64,000 bases of DNA, from contig NZ_CP025096.1 in assembly GCF_002831565.1 (NCBI RefSeq), forward strand, positions 4,574,501 to 4,638,500. The letters run 5' to 3'. Position 1 is the stretch's first letter; every line of letters begins with the position of its first letter. The notes below the pieces were generated by a model. That model saw only the letters and a list, made by a program, of their open reading frames with translations, was not told the origin of the DNA and searched no databases. This document shows positions 54,709-62,660 of the stretch, one piece after another. The translations under genes were made by a program, and so were the position numbers. The stretch comes from Spirosoma pollinicola. Lineage in GTDB: Bacteria; Bacteroidota; Bacteroidia; Cytophagales; Spirosomataceae.

Positions 54709-54834
54709 TTATTTTGATAGAACACCCTTAGCAATAAGGTATGGGATCAAAAGCCAGAGTAAGCCTTTGATTAGAAAGAATAGGAAGCCACCCCAACCGA
54801 AGCGTTTGAGCCAAATCTTGAACCGCTCATTCAT
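54709..54834 (-). CDS. 41-residue membrane protein
   Basis: A short frame from the ATG at 54834 to TAA at 54709-54711. It has a basic N-terminus (MNERFKIWLKRFGWGG), one long hydrophobic helix (about 15-35) and the end IAKGVLSK. I recall similar 35-45-residue proteins (basic start, then GWGGFLFFLIKGLLW) as common in Cytophagales. Function is unknown. It stands alone between the type IX substrate and the FKBP gene. The PYLIAKGVL end resembles PMIAKGLL in the 54-residue protein at 24896. Confidence 0.6.
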   Translation of the reverse strand: MNERFKIWLKRFGWGGFLFFLIKGLLWLLIPYLIAKGVLSK

Positions 54835-55225
54835 AGAACAAAGATAAGGATTTACGTCTTTGAAAATCCCCGTACTCGTTTACATTGATTCCCGATCGTT
54901 AAATCTGATTCCTGAATTGAGTGCAGAAAATTTGTCATCCATTTTAACATGTTTCCTAGTTATAGTAAATTAGGAAACGAATGCCTTCCCCGAATAAAGT
55001 TTCCAGTTAATTACCTGACTTCCATTAATTTATATAATATTTCCAATTACTATTCTGCCCTTTAGTCAATGGTATTTACCTTTTCCATTGCCTAACTAAA
55101 AAGGTAGACATCCAGCTCGTAAAGGCCTGACTGATTCCATTTCGAACAAATTATACCAAAAAATAACAGCAACTTTGTTCCCTCAGTTGTTAGTAATACA
55201 GAAACATTATTGGGCAGAACAAATC
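54835..55225. other. AT-rich non-coding gap
   Basis: 391 bp between the 41-residue gene and the FKBP gene. I see no ORF. It holds the GTTTCC hairpin at 54951-54985. Close to the FKBP start there is a CAACTTTG near-match to the promoter consensus. Confidence 0.5.
54951..54985. repeat. Hairpin carrying the 14-mer shared with 28543-28556
   Basis: Arms GTTTCCTA (54951-54958) and TAGGAAAC (54971-54978) with a 12-nt loop, followed by GAATGCC. The 14-mer AGGAAACGAATGCC at 54972-54985 is identical to one upstream of ccmB. Likely a short dispersed repeat. Confidence 0.45.
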
Positions 55226-55693
55226 ATGAATATTACAAAAGACAAAGTTGCCGCCATCCATTATACCTTGCGCGATAGCGATGGTAACGTACTGGACTCC
55301 AGCCAGGGGCGAGATCCATTGTATTACCTCCACGGGGCAAATAACCTGATTCCGGGTATGGAAGAAGGGCTGGAAGGCCGCACTAAAGGCGACGTACTTA
55401 AATTGGACGTCGATCCTGAAAAAGGCTACGGCAAACGCGATCCTCAACTTATAGAAGAGGTTCCACTAAAAGCCTTTGGTGGCCAGAAAATTGAGGTTGG
55501 TATGCAGTTTGAAGCCAACGACGGACAGGTCATTACGGTTACCAATGTTGGACCCGAAACCGTTACCGTCGACGCAAACCACCCCCTTGCCGACCAGAGC
55601 TTACATTTCGATGTTGAGGTTATTGAGGTTCGCGACGCCACGTCCGACGAATTATCGCACGGCCACGTTCACGGCCCCGGCGGGCATCATTAA
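55226..55693 (+). CDS. FKBP-type peptidyl-prolyl isomerase (SlyD-like)
   Basis: 155 residues from the ATG at 55226; the frame upstream to 55175 is not conserved. It has the SlyD layout: FKBP half (LDSSQGRDPLYYLHGANNLI), IF insert domain (about 68-125) and return strand. The C-terminal tail GHVHGPGGHH is His-rich and could bind nickel, as in SlyD. It is cytosolic and acts as a prolyl isomerase and chaperone. The tail is shorter than in E. coli SlyD. Confidence 0.93.
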   Translation: MNITKDKVAAIHYTLRDSDGNVLDSSQGRDPLYYLHGANNLIPGMEEGLEGRTKGDVLKLDVDPEKGYGKRDPQLIEEVPLKAFGGQKIEVGMQFEANDGQVITVTNVGPETVTVDANHPLADQSLHFDVEVIEVRDATSDELSHGHVHGPGGHH

Positions 55694-55798
55694 AAATAAG
55701 GAAGAGAGGGAGGGAGGGGAAGAGAGGGATAAGTGATTAAACTAGTTGCATTCTTCCTCCTCTCCTCACTTACCTCCTCTCCTCCCTTTTTCTCCCTA
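55692..55798. repeat. Purine tract facing pyrimidine tract
   Basis: An almost pure purine strand (55694-55736) is followed by an almost pure pyrimidine strand (55750-55798), roughly complementary. It forms an imperfect hairpin between the FKBP and tsaC genes. Confidence 0.4.
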
Positions 55799-55804
55799 TC
55801 TTTG
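55797..55804 (+). promoter_or_regulatory. -7 promoter element for tsaC
   Basis: TATCTTTG, an exact TAnnTTTG match, lies 12 bp before the ATG at 55817, which would give a very short leader. Confidence 0.45.
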
Positions 55805-55816
55805 CACTACAAAATC

Positions 55817-56770
55817 ATGGCACAGATAGGTACAGATATTGGAAGTGCAAAAGCATTTCTTGAAGCGGGCAATGTAGTGGGTATCCCAACCGAAACCGTT
55901 TATGGATTGGCCGGTAATGCCCTTGATACAGACGCAGTTCTGACAATTTTTCGGGTAAAAAATCGCCCGTCGTTCGATCCCCTCATCGTTCATACAGACT
56001 CGTTCGATAAGTTGAACCGGTACGTTTCGCATATTCCTGAACTGGCTCGCAAACTGGCAGAAACCTTCTGGCCGGGACCGTTCACGCTCCTCCTACCCAA
56101 GCGCGACCTGATTCCAGACATTGTAACGGCTGGCCTGCCCATGGTTGCTGTTCGCATCCCGAACCACCCACTCACTCTCGACTTACTTCGCTCCCTCGAT
56201 TTCCCTCTGGCAGCTCCCAGTGCCAATCCATTTGGCTACATCAGCCCAACAACAGCGCAGCACGTTGTCGATCAACTGGGCGATCAGGTGCCGTATATAC
56301 TGGATGGTGGTCGGGCGGGCGTGGGAATTGAATCGACTATTATTGGCTTTGAGAACAACATAGCTACTGTATTTCGGTTAGGCGGTATGGCGTTGGAACA
56401 GATTGAGCAGGTTATTGGCCCAGTTGCGGTGCGAACGCATTCCACCTCAAACCCTAAAGCGCCAGGTATGTTGAGCAGCCATTATGCACCCCGGAAACCC
56501 TTGATTCTCCTGCCCCCCGGCACGAGTCCTGATCCGGGCGAACGGGTTGGTGCGCTGGCATTTCGGGAACCCTTTGGCGGGATACCCGCTCCAAATCAAC
56601 GGGTTCTCTCTCCCACCGGCGACCTGAACGAAGCCGCCAAAAATCTCTTTGCGCACCTGCGCGCATTGGATAACCTGGCTATTGATGTTATTTATGCCGA
56701 ACCCCTGCCAAACGAAGGACTTGGCTGGGCCATGAACGACCGGCTCAGGCGAGCCAGCGTGCAGGAATAA
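55817..56770 (+). CDS. tsaC: Threonylcarbamoyl-AMP synthase (Sua5 type)
   Basis: 317 residues from the ATG at 55817. It makes threonylcarbamoyl-AMP from threonine, bicarbonate and ATP for the t6A37 tRNA modification. The YrdC domain (about 1-200) has GIPTETVYGLAGNA, FRVKNRPSFDPLIVH and FPLAAPSANPFGYISPT. The Sua5 C-terminal domain follows, with the linker motif SNPKAPGMLSSHYAPRKPL near residue 215, so it is the long Sua5 form rather than short TsaC. Upstream codons from 55733 are not conserved. Confidence 0.93.
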   Translation: MAQIGTDIGSAKAFLEAGNVVGIPTETVYGLAGNALDTDAVLTIFRVKNRPSFDPLIVHTDSFDKLNRYVSHIPELARKLAETFWPGPFTLLLPKRDLIPDIVTAGLPMVAVRIPNHPLTLDLLRSLDFPLAAPSANPFGYISPTTAQHVVDQLGDQVPYILDGGRAGVGIESTIIGFENNIATVFRLGGMALEQIEQVIGPVAVRTHSTSNPKAPGMLSSHYAPRKPLILLPPGTSPDPGERVGALAFREPFGGIPAPNQRVLSPTGDLNEAAKNLFAHLRALDNLAIDVIYAEPLPNEGLGWAMNDRLRRASVQE

Positions 56771-56828
56771 AGTCTGGCATTTTTTTGTCCGAATTTGGTT
56801 TTAGCTTTAGAAAACGAACGCAACGGCC

Positions 56829-57023
56829 ATGATAACTGAAGAACCAAACAAAGAAGCGCGGCACCAACAGGCAGTACTTGTTATCCGGCAGATGCTGGCG
56901 AATAAGAAAGTCGCTGAAAAAGAAGCTATTGAAGCGTATAAAAACAATCCAGCCAAACAAGCGCGGGTTGCTAAACTGCGTCGTGAGAATGAAGAACAAG
57001 GAACCCCTATCGTTAGGCTATAA
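56829..57023 (+). CDS. Small charged hypothetical protein
   Basis: 64 residues, no family recognised. It is highly charged and helical (KKVAEKEAIEAYKNNPAKQARVAKLRREN cannot be split into domains) with no membrane segment. It lies 58 bp after tsaC. It overlaps the start of the DUF6169-like pseudogene by 35 bp in another frame, so the two may once have been a coupled pair. Coding status is uncertain. Confidence 0.45.
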   Translation: MITEEPNKEARHQQAVLVIRQMLANKKVAEKEAIEAYKNNPAKQARVAKLRRENEEQGTPIVRL

Positions 57024-57498
57024 AGTTGATAATGACCCAGACGATCCAAACGTATTCATTTTTGAAACTATTAATGCGATCATCTAGTAAGTAAAGTTTA
57101 CATCTAGTGGTTACATTTTTACTCACGATCCTGAAATTCAGCCGTTTGTATTTGAGATAAGCATCCTTGTTCTTGAGATCCCACTGAACAAAAAACCTCC
57201 GGGCGACAAACTTGTTCCCCCGACAATAGCCCAAATTTTTGCCAGTTTCTTTGAGCAGCATGAGCGAATTGTCGTGTACGCTTGTGATACGTCTGATAAA
57301 CGTGGCCGAGTCAGACAACGGAAATTTACGAGTTGGTTCAAGCTTTATGAAGGCGGCATTTTTTTTCAATTCAGCGACATTATAATCGATTAAGCAGGGG
57401 TCCCCTATTTTATCACGCTACTTGTCAAAAATAGCAACCCATTCCGTCGTCGCCTACTGATAGCTTTCGATGATTTATTGATGGACTACAAAAAATAG
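56989..57498 (+). pseudogene. DUF6169-like gene broken by three in-frame stops
   Basis: One frame from the ATG at 56989 to TAG at 57496-57498 is intact apart from TAG-TAA at 57085-57090 and TAA at 57391-57393. Read through, it gives about 166 residues with the family layout: N-terminal YKVDNDPDDPNVFIFETIN, then PFVFEISILVL, PTIAQIFASFFEQHERIVVY, ACDTSDKRGRVRQRKFTSWF, and the end FITLLVKNSNPFRRRLLIAF. The Cys-Asp-x-x-Asp block followed by R-R-x-F-x-x-W-F matches my memory of DUF6169. There is no frameshift, so decay is by nonsense changes. The antisense ORF at 57013-57369 is a shadow. Confidence 0.65.
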
Positions 57499-57505
57499 TT
57501 AGTCC

Positions 57506-58579
57506 TCACAACTCCCCACTTTCTATTGCCGAATCGGCTTTCCCAGCAAGCTCGATAATCATTGGCAATAAGTGCCCAAATCGCGCATCCTGACTATGTC
57601 CCTGTTTCCAGCGATCATAAATTTGCTGGGCAATTACAGCGTTTTTGTAAAGCCCGAATACATAATAGAACAGGATATTGCTCAGGTCACGACCGCTTTT
57701 TTCGGTGTATCGGCTTACGACTTCCTGCCGGGTCAAATTTCCCGGAAGCCAGGTCAGGTTGAAATTTCTATAGGCCGGACTATCACCCGCTTCGGACCAA
57801 TAAGCCAATGTAGCCCCTAAATCCATGAGCGGGTCACCAACCGTCGACATTTCCCAATCCAAAACACCTTTTATAACTGGCAGTGGTTCATTTGTCGTTT
57901 CGTCGGAAGCCAGCACAACATTGTCGAATTTGTAATCGTTGTGCAAAAAAGCAGGTGCCTGTTCGATGAGGTAGTTTTCCTGTAGCCAAATCCCGGCCTT
58001 GTCCATGGACGGTATTTTATCGGTTTCGGCGGCACGATAGCGTTTTATCCAGCCCTCCACCTGCCGCTGCACATAGCCTTCCGGTTTACCTAACTGGATA
58101 AGACCGGTTGCCATAATGTTCAGGCCATGAATAGCCACCAGATTGTCTATCAATGCTTCGGATAACTGCCGCATCCGTTCGGGAGTGAGATTCAGCGCAG
58201 GAGCCATCGACGCCCGCAGAATAACGCCATTCACCCGCGTCATAATGTAAAACGGTGCGCCCAGCGGATCGGAGGTTTCGCAGTAAACAACCGGTTCGGG
58301 AGTCTTATCATACTGCCCTCTTAGGAGTGACAATACCCTGAACTCCCGCCCCATGTCGTGACCGCCTTTGATGTTGGCCCCAAACGGGGGGCGACGGAGT
58401 ACAAACTCCCGGTCGGCAGTTTTGAGCAGATAGGTCAGATTTGAAAATCCACCTGCAAACTGCCGCACATCCAGCACTTGGCCAACGTCAGACGCATTCG
58501 TCTGAAGAAACTCATTCAGGGCCGTCAAATCTAGTTCTTCGCCCGACCGAACAGCACGAGGCAAATCTGGAGTCATCAT
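57506..58579 (-). CDS. Phosphotransferase family protein (APH/ACAD10-like)
   Basis: 357 residues. It is in the aminoglycoside phosphotransferase (APH/choline kinase) fold. Markers: FAGGFSNLTYLLKT and FVLRRPP near residues 45-80, the catalytic loop FLHNDYKFDNVVL near residue 217 and the metal DWEMSTVGDPLMDLG near residue 240. Proteins of this type accompany acyl-CoA dehydrogenases (as in the ACAD10/11 fusion) and probably phosphorylate 4-hydroxyacyl-CoA. The acyl-CoA dehydrogenase is the next gene upstream, overlapping by 4 bp. Confidence 0.9.
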   Translation of the reverse strand: MMTPDLPRAVRSGEELDLTALNEFLQTNASDVGQVLDVRQFAGGFSNLTYLLKTADREFVLRRPPFGANIKGGHDMGREFRVLSLLRGQYDKTPEPVVYCETSDPLGAPFYIMTRVNGVILRASMAPALNLTPERMRQLSEALIDNLVAIHGLNIMATGLIQLGKPEGYVQRQVEGWIKRYRAAETDKIPSMDKAGIWLQENYLIEQAPAFLHNDYKFDNVVLASDETTNEPLPVIKGVLDWEMSTVGDPLMDLGATLAYWSEAGDSPAYRNFNLTWLPGNLTRQEVVSRYTEKSGRDLSNILFYYVFGLYKNAVIAQQIYDRWKQGHSQDARFGHLLPMIIELAGKADSAIESGEL

Positions 58580-59850
58580 AAATCATTCAGCATTTTCTCT
58601 CTCTCCATCATCTGGCGGAATTGCCGCAACTCCCGTGCTTTCTGCTTAATATCTAATCCATATTTTTTCAGGATACTGATCGCCATGTTCTGTTTATGAA
58701 CCTCATCGGCCCCATCCCAGATACGCGCTCCCCGTTCGTGGCGGTACATTGCCGATAGAACGGTATCATCTGTAACACCCAACGCTCCATGCACCTGAAT
58801 GGCCCGGTCGAGAACGCGTAGAAATGCATTGGCAACATAGAATTTAATGGCAGATACGGCATCACGCACGTTGCTTACACCAACTGTGTCTATCATGTGG
58901 GCCGTGTTCAGCACATATAACCGACAGGCATCTATTTCGGCCCGGCTTTCGGAGATAAAATCCTGAATAAACTGCTTTTCGCCCAGCATGACGCCGTCTT
59001 CAATTTCGCGCGAAACAGCGCGTTTGCACATAAGGTCAAACGCTTTTTCGGCATTACCAACCCACCGCATGCAGTGATGAACGCGTCCAGGCCCAAGTCG
59101 CTCCTGAGCCAGCCGAAAGCCCATGCCTTCGCCCGCAATGACATTTGAGAGCGGCACCCGGCAATTTGTATAGGTCACTTCGGCATGGCTGAACCAGCCC
59201 TCACCCGCTTCGCCAAACACCGGAATGTTGCGCTCTATAGTGAAACCCGGTGTATCGGTAGGGACAATTATCATGCTGGCACGCTGATGGGGAACCGCGT
59301 CGGGATTAGTCACCGCCATCACCACCGCAAACGTCGACCCATCTGCCGATGAGGTGAACCATTTGCGGCCATTAATAACATAGTCATCGCCATCCCGTAC
59401 AGCCAGTGTAGCCATGCGGGTGGGATTTGAACCGGCAAATTCGGGTTCGGTCATCGAAAAACAGGACCGGATTTCGCCCGCCATGAGTGGTTTTAAGTAC
59501 CGCTCTTTCAACTCGCTGGATGCGAACTTGTGAAGCAGCTCGGTGTTGCCAATATCGGGAGCCTGACAGCCAAATACATAATGACCAAAAAAGGGCGCAT
59601 GAGCCAGTGCTTCACTTATTTGCCCGAACTCGCAGAGGGTAAGGCCATGCCCGCCATCCTGTTCGGACAGATGCAACCCCCACAAACCAACAGCTTTTAC
59701 AAGCGTTCGTTTCTGGTCAAGAACCGGTATCAGATCGGTTAGTTTATTATGAGAAAAGCCAACTTCGAGCGGAATCAATTCCGTTTCGACAAATTCGCGA
59801 ACCCGTGCAAGCAACGGCCTGACGCGTTCGGTAGTGAAAATCGTATCCAT
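58576..59850 (-). CDS. Acyl-CoA dehydrogenase
   Basis: 424 residues from the ATG at 59850; the frame upstream to 59895 is not conserved. It is an FAD enzyme of fatty-acid or branched-acid breakdown. Markers: CFSMTEPEFAGSNPTRM near residue 140, GRKWFTSSADG and the C-terminal ALGVTDDTVLSAMYRHERGARIWDGADEVHKQNMA. It resembles the ACAD10/11 branch acting on long or hydroxylated acyl-CoA. The stop overlaps the start of the phosphotransferase by ATGA (58576-58579), so the two are coupled. Confidence 0.93.
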   Translation of the reverse strand: MDTIFTTERVRPLLARVREFVETELIPLEVGFSHNKLTDLIPVLDQKRTLVKAVGLWGLHLSEQDGGHGLTLCEFGQISEALAHAPFFGHYVFGCQAPDIGNTELLHKFASSELKERYLKPLMAGEIRSCFSMTEPEFAGSNPTRMATLAVRDGDDYVINGRKWFTSSADGSTFAVVMAVTNPDAVPHQRASMIIVPTDTPGFTIERNIPVFGEAGEGWFSHAEVTYTNCRVPLSNVIAGEGMGFRLAQERLGPGRVHHCMRWVGNAEKAFDLMCKRAVSREIEDGVMLGEKQFIQDFISESRAEIDACRLYVLNTAHMIDTVGVSNVRDAVSAIKFYVANAFLRVLDRAIQVHGALGVTDDTVLSAMYRHERGARIWDGADEVHKQNMAISILKKYGLDIKQKARELRQFRQMMEREKMLNDL

Positions 59851-59953
59851 AATATAATCTCGTATAGAGCTGGGCAAATTATGGTATTTTTTCACACCAA
59901 AATAGCACGTATCGAAAATGAGTTGACTTATTCACTTTTCATTCTTCACTGGC

Positions 59954-60871
59954 TTATTTGTCCAGTTCCGCACTTCGCCCCTGCAAGCCGCCTGTATGCA
60001 CCGCCACAACGGTTGCACCCGCTGGAAAGTACCCTTTTCGGGCGAGGTCATAGATTCCGTAAAGCATTTTACCGGTGTAAACCTGCTCCAGCAATACGCC
60101 CGTTTTCTGTTCAAAGCCCCTGATGAAATTCAACAAGTCGGAGGTGGTTTTGGCGTACCCGCCGAAATGATAGTCATGTACCCGACAGCCTCTGGCTGTC
60201 GGCGGGAACAAGGTCGACAGCCAGAGGCTGTCGGGTACTTTCAACACAACAAAGCCCAGCACACTCGTCTGTGCTGAAGCCGATTGTGCCAACCCCGCCA
60301 CAGTGCCGCCCGTTCCAACGGCACAACACACATAATCGGGCGCATAACCCAATTGGGTCGTTATTTCGAGAATGATTTCGGCAGTGCCTTTAATAGCTAG
60401 TTCATTCGTTCCGCCTTCGGGCACAATATAACAAGGCCCAATTCGAGCAGTCAACTCCGCAAGAAACGCTGGTGTTTCTTTTTGTCGATACGCTTCCCGA
60501 CTCACGAAGTGCAACTGCATACCGCTCTGTTGGCAAAAAGTCAGCGTTTCGTTTAGTGGCTTTCCGGCTAGTTCATTCCCCCGCACAACGCCTATGGTTC
60601 GAAAACCAAACGTCTTGCCAGCCGCAGCCAGGGCAAAAAGGTGATTTGAATAAGCCCCGCCAAACGTCAGCAAGGTTGTAAACCCCTGTTCTCGAGCGGC
60701 AAGTAGGTTGTATTTTAGTTTGCGCCACTTGTTGCCCGATACCAACGGATGCAGCAAATCGTCACGCTTCAGCAACAAGTTGATGGCTACCGATTCAGGG
60801 AAGGGGTCGATGAGTGGCTCAAGTGGCGAGTTACTCACCAATTCGGCAAGTTGCCGGGCAAGTTCGCCCAT
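59954..60871 (-). CDS. PLP-dependent ACC deaminase/D-cysteine desulfhydrase family protein with palindromic insert
   Basis: 305 residues. The PLP lysine is Lys48 in LVSGNKWRKLKY, and TFGGAYSNHL (near 70-79) and VGTGGTVAGLA (near 189-199) are the phosphate-side loops. Family members deaminate 1-aminocyclopropane-1-carboxylate or desulfhydrate D-cysteine. Residues 212-231 (VPDSLWLSTLF, then PPTARGCR) are encoded by the BIME-like palindrome 60178-60238, which replaces the expected helix before HDYHFGGYAK. The frame stays open. Activity may be lost or altered. It is divergent from rluD. Confidence 0.85.
   Translation of the reverse strand: MGELARQLAELVSNSPLEPLIDPFPESVAINLLLKRDDLLHPLVSGNKWRKLKYNLLAAREQGFTTLLTFGGAYSNHLFALAAAGKTFGFRTIGVVRGNELAGKPLNETLTFCQQSGMQLHFVSREAYRQKETPAFLAELTARIGPCYIVPEGGTNELAIKGTAEIILEITTQLGYAPDYVCCAVGTGGTVAGLAQSASAQTSVLGFVVLKVPDSLWLSTLFPPTARGCRVHDYHFGGYAKTTSDLLNFIRGFEQKTGVLLEQVYTGKMLYGIYDLARKGYFPAGATVVAVHTGGLQGRSAELDK
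60178..60238. repeat. BIME-like palindrome inside a coding region
   Basis: Arms 60178-60201 and 60215-60238 are perfect reverse complements (24 bp, 13-nt loop). Each arm reads GTACC followed by the dyad CGACAGCC-TCT-GGCTGTCG. Two inverted REP-like units make a BIME-like unit. It lies wholly within the PLP-enzyme gene and is translated. Confidence 0.8.
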
Positions 60872-60877
60872 AATGCG

Positions 60878-60885
60878 TATTTTTG
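60878..60885 (+). promoter_or_regulatory. -7 promoter element for the rluD-like gene
   Basis: TATTTTTG matches TAnnTTTG, 58 bp before the start at 60944, and lies upstream of the leader hairpin 60899-60933. Confidence 0.45.
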
Positions 60886-60898
60886 TAAATTCATTACA

Positions 60899-60933
60899 AA
60901 CCTATAAGCTTTTTGAGACCTTATAGGTTTTTT
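60899..60933 (+). terminator. Terminator-like hairpin in the rluD leader
   Basis: A 10-bp perfect stem (60899-60908 with 60920-60929, 11-nt loop), followed by T6 on the plus strand, sits between the promoter element and the start codon. It could be an attenuator, or a dispersed cctataag...cttatagg repeat. Confidence 0.5.
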
Positions 60934-60943
60934 AGGTATAACA

Positions 60944-61993
60944 ATGCTAGCGGAAACGGAAGACGAATTACCAGAAGACGACGAATTATACGAACACCAC
61001 CGTATTGTGGTGGACAAAGGCCAAAGCCCGTTGCGCATTGATCGCTTCTTGATGGATCGATTGCAGAATGCCACGCGTACTAAACTTCAGGCCGCTATCG
61101 ATGCAGAATCGGTACGTGTCAACGACAAACCGACCAAAGCCAGCTATAAAATCAGGCCGTTGGACATTATCACCGTTTCGCTTGCCCATCCCCCCCGCGA
61201 AACCGATGTCAAGCCCGAAAATATTCCCATCAACATTGTGTTTGAGGATGATGACCTGCTGGTAATCAATAAAGTAGCCGGTATGGTTGTTCACCCCGCT
61301 CATGGAAACTGGGACGGTACGCTGGTGAATGCACTTGTTTACCATTTCCAGAACCTGCCCACCTCGCGAAACGGCGAAATCAGGCCTGGTTTAGTCCACA
61401 GGATCGACAAAGATACATCGGGACTTATGGTAATTGCCAAAACGGAATTTGCCATGACCTACCTCGCCCGGCAATTCTTTGAGCACAGTATTGAACGCAC
61501 TTACAATGCCCTTACCTGGGGTGTTCCGAATCCGCTGAATGGCACGATCACAGGCTTCATTGGCCGGTCAATCAAAGATCGTAAAGTGCAGGCGATTTAT
61601 GATGACGAATCGAAAGGCAAATGGGCCATTACGCATTACACAACACTGGAGGAACTTGGCTATGTTGCTCTGGTCCAATGTAAACTGGAAACCGGCCGCA
61701 CGCACCAAATCCGGGCACATTTCAAACACGTAGGCAATCCATTGTTCAATGATGCAATGTATGGCGGTGACCGAATCCAGCGCGGCACTCCCGTTGGTAG
61801 TTACAAAGCCTTTGTCGAAAATGCCTTTAAATTATTACCCCGTCAGGCATTACACGCCAAATCGCTGGGTTTCACACACCCGCGCACCAAAGAATGGCTC
61901 CAGTTCGATTCTGAATTGCCGGACGATTTCCAGGCCGCCCTTACTAAATGGCGGAACAAAATGGCAAGTCGGGCAGCCGGTTCAAATGATTGA
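60944..61993 (+). CDS. rluD: RluD-family pseudouridine synthase
   Basis: 349 residues. An S4 RNA-binding domain (about 25-85, RIDRFLMDRLQNATRTKLQ) precedes the synthase domain. The catalytic Asp is in HRIDKDTSGLMVIAK near residue 155, and GRTHQIRAHFKHVGNPLFND is the second landmark. It modifies uridines of 23S rRNA (helix 69 in E. coli). The N-terminus is acidic (about 20 residues of D/E). The name is by family; RluC or a paralogue is possible. Confidence 0.9.
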   Translation: MLAETEDELPEDDELYEHHRIVVDKGQSPLRIDRFLMDRLQNATRTKLQAAIDAESVRVNDKPTKASYKIRPLDIITVSLAHPPRETDVKPENIPINIVFEDDDLLVINKVAGMVVHPAHGNWDGTLVNALVYHFQNLPTSRNGEIRPGLVHRIDKDTSGLMVIAKTEFAMTYLARQFFEHSIERTYNALTWGVPNPLNGTITGFIGRSIKDRKVQAIYDDESKGKWAITHYTTLEELGYVALVQCKLETGRTHQIRAHFKHVGNPLFNDAMYGGDRIQRGTPVGSYKAFVENAFKLLPRQALHAKSLGFTHPRTKEWLQFDSELPDDFQAALTKWRNKMASRAAGSND

Positions 61994-62073
61994 TAAAGTA
62001 GTACGTTAGACTTTTTGCTTAATAAACCACCTAATTTAATAATCCAATCCCGTTCACAACTCACTCCTGTTCT

Positions 62074-62526
62074 ATGATTTCAATTCGTCCTGGCACCCTC
62101 GAAGACATACCCGAAGCTTACGATTTAGTGACCGAACTGGCTATTTATGAGCGAGCCGCCGATCAGGTCACCAATACTGTCGAACAAATGGCCGTTGACG
62201 GTTTTGGTCCGAACCCCCTCTTTGGGATGATCATGGCCGAAGATTCCGACAGTCAAAAAATTGTTGGAATGGCCTTGTATTTTTTCCGGTACTCGACCTG
62301 GAAAGGCAAACGTCTATATCTGGAAGACATCATCGTGACAGAAGCATTCCGTGGCTATGGTGTTGGCAAATTGCTGCTTGATGCTACCATCGAAATGGCT
62401 CGTGAAACAAAATGCACGGGTATGATGTGGCAGGTACTTGACTGGAATGAACCCGCTATTGGCTTTTACAAACAGTTTGGCACCCGTTTCGACGATGGCT
62501 GGACAAATTGCCACCTGGATTTTTAG
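62074..62526 (+). CDS. GNAT family N-acetyltransferase
   Basis: 150 residues. The acetyl-CoA motif A is RGYGVGKLL near residue 92, after YLEDIIVTEAF. The order and the motif (LYLEDI) match the diamine/spermidine N-acetyltransferase-like branch. It is cytosolic. The acceptor, perhaps a polyamine or amino-acid amine, is not proven. A long hairpin follows at 62528-62608. Confidence 0.88.
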   Translation: MISIRPGTLEDIPEAYDLVTELAIYERAADQVTNTVEQMAVDGFGPNPLFGMIMAEDSDSQKIVGMALYFFRYSTWKGKRLYLEDIIVTEAFRGYGVGKLLLDATIEMARETKCTGMMWQVLDWNEPAIGFYKQFGTRFDDGWTNCHLDF

Positions 62527-62527
62527 T

Positions 62528-62608
62528 GGAAAAAGTGAACGTAAGTAGAATGAGTGTGGTGGGTGTAATAAGTACTTATTCACTTATGCCACTTACGTTC
62601 ACTTTCTC
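62528..62608. repeat. Long near-perfect hairpin between GNAT and AsmA-like genes
   Basis: 62528-62545 and 62591-62608 pair with one mismatch, and the centre holds the palindrome AATAAGTACTTATT. It may end the GNAT transcript. No ORF lies inside. Confidence 0.55.
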
Positions 62609-62629
62609 CCTTTCCTCCCCCCAATTCCT

Positions 62630-62637
62630 TATCTTTG
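62630..62637 (+). promoter_or_regulatory. -7 promoter element for the AsmA-like gene
   Basis: TATCTTTG, an exact TAnnTTTG match 23 bp before the start at 62661. Confidence 0.5.
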
Positions 62638-62660
62638 CGTTTCGAGCATAGACATTAAGC

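Noticed and set aside
57013..57369. 118-residue ORF on the minus strand
   Set aside because: The opposite strand reads as a decayed DUF6169-like gene with far better family character; the minus ORF has no recognisable features.
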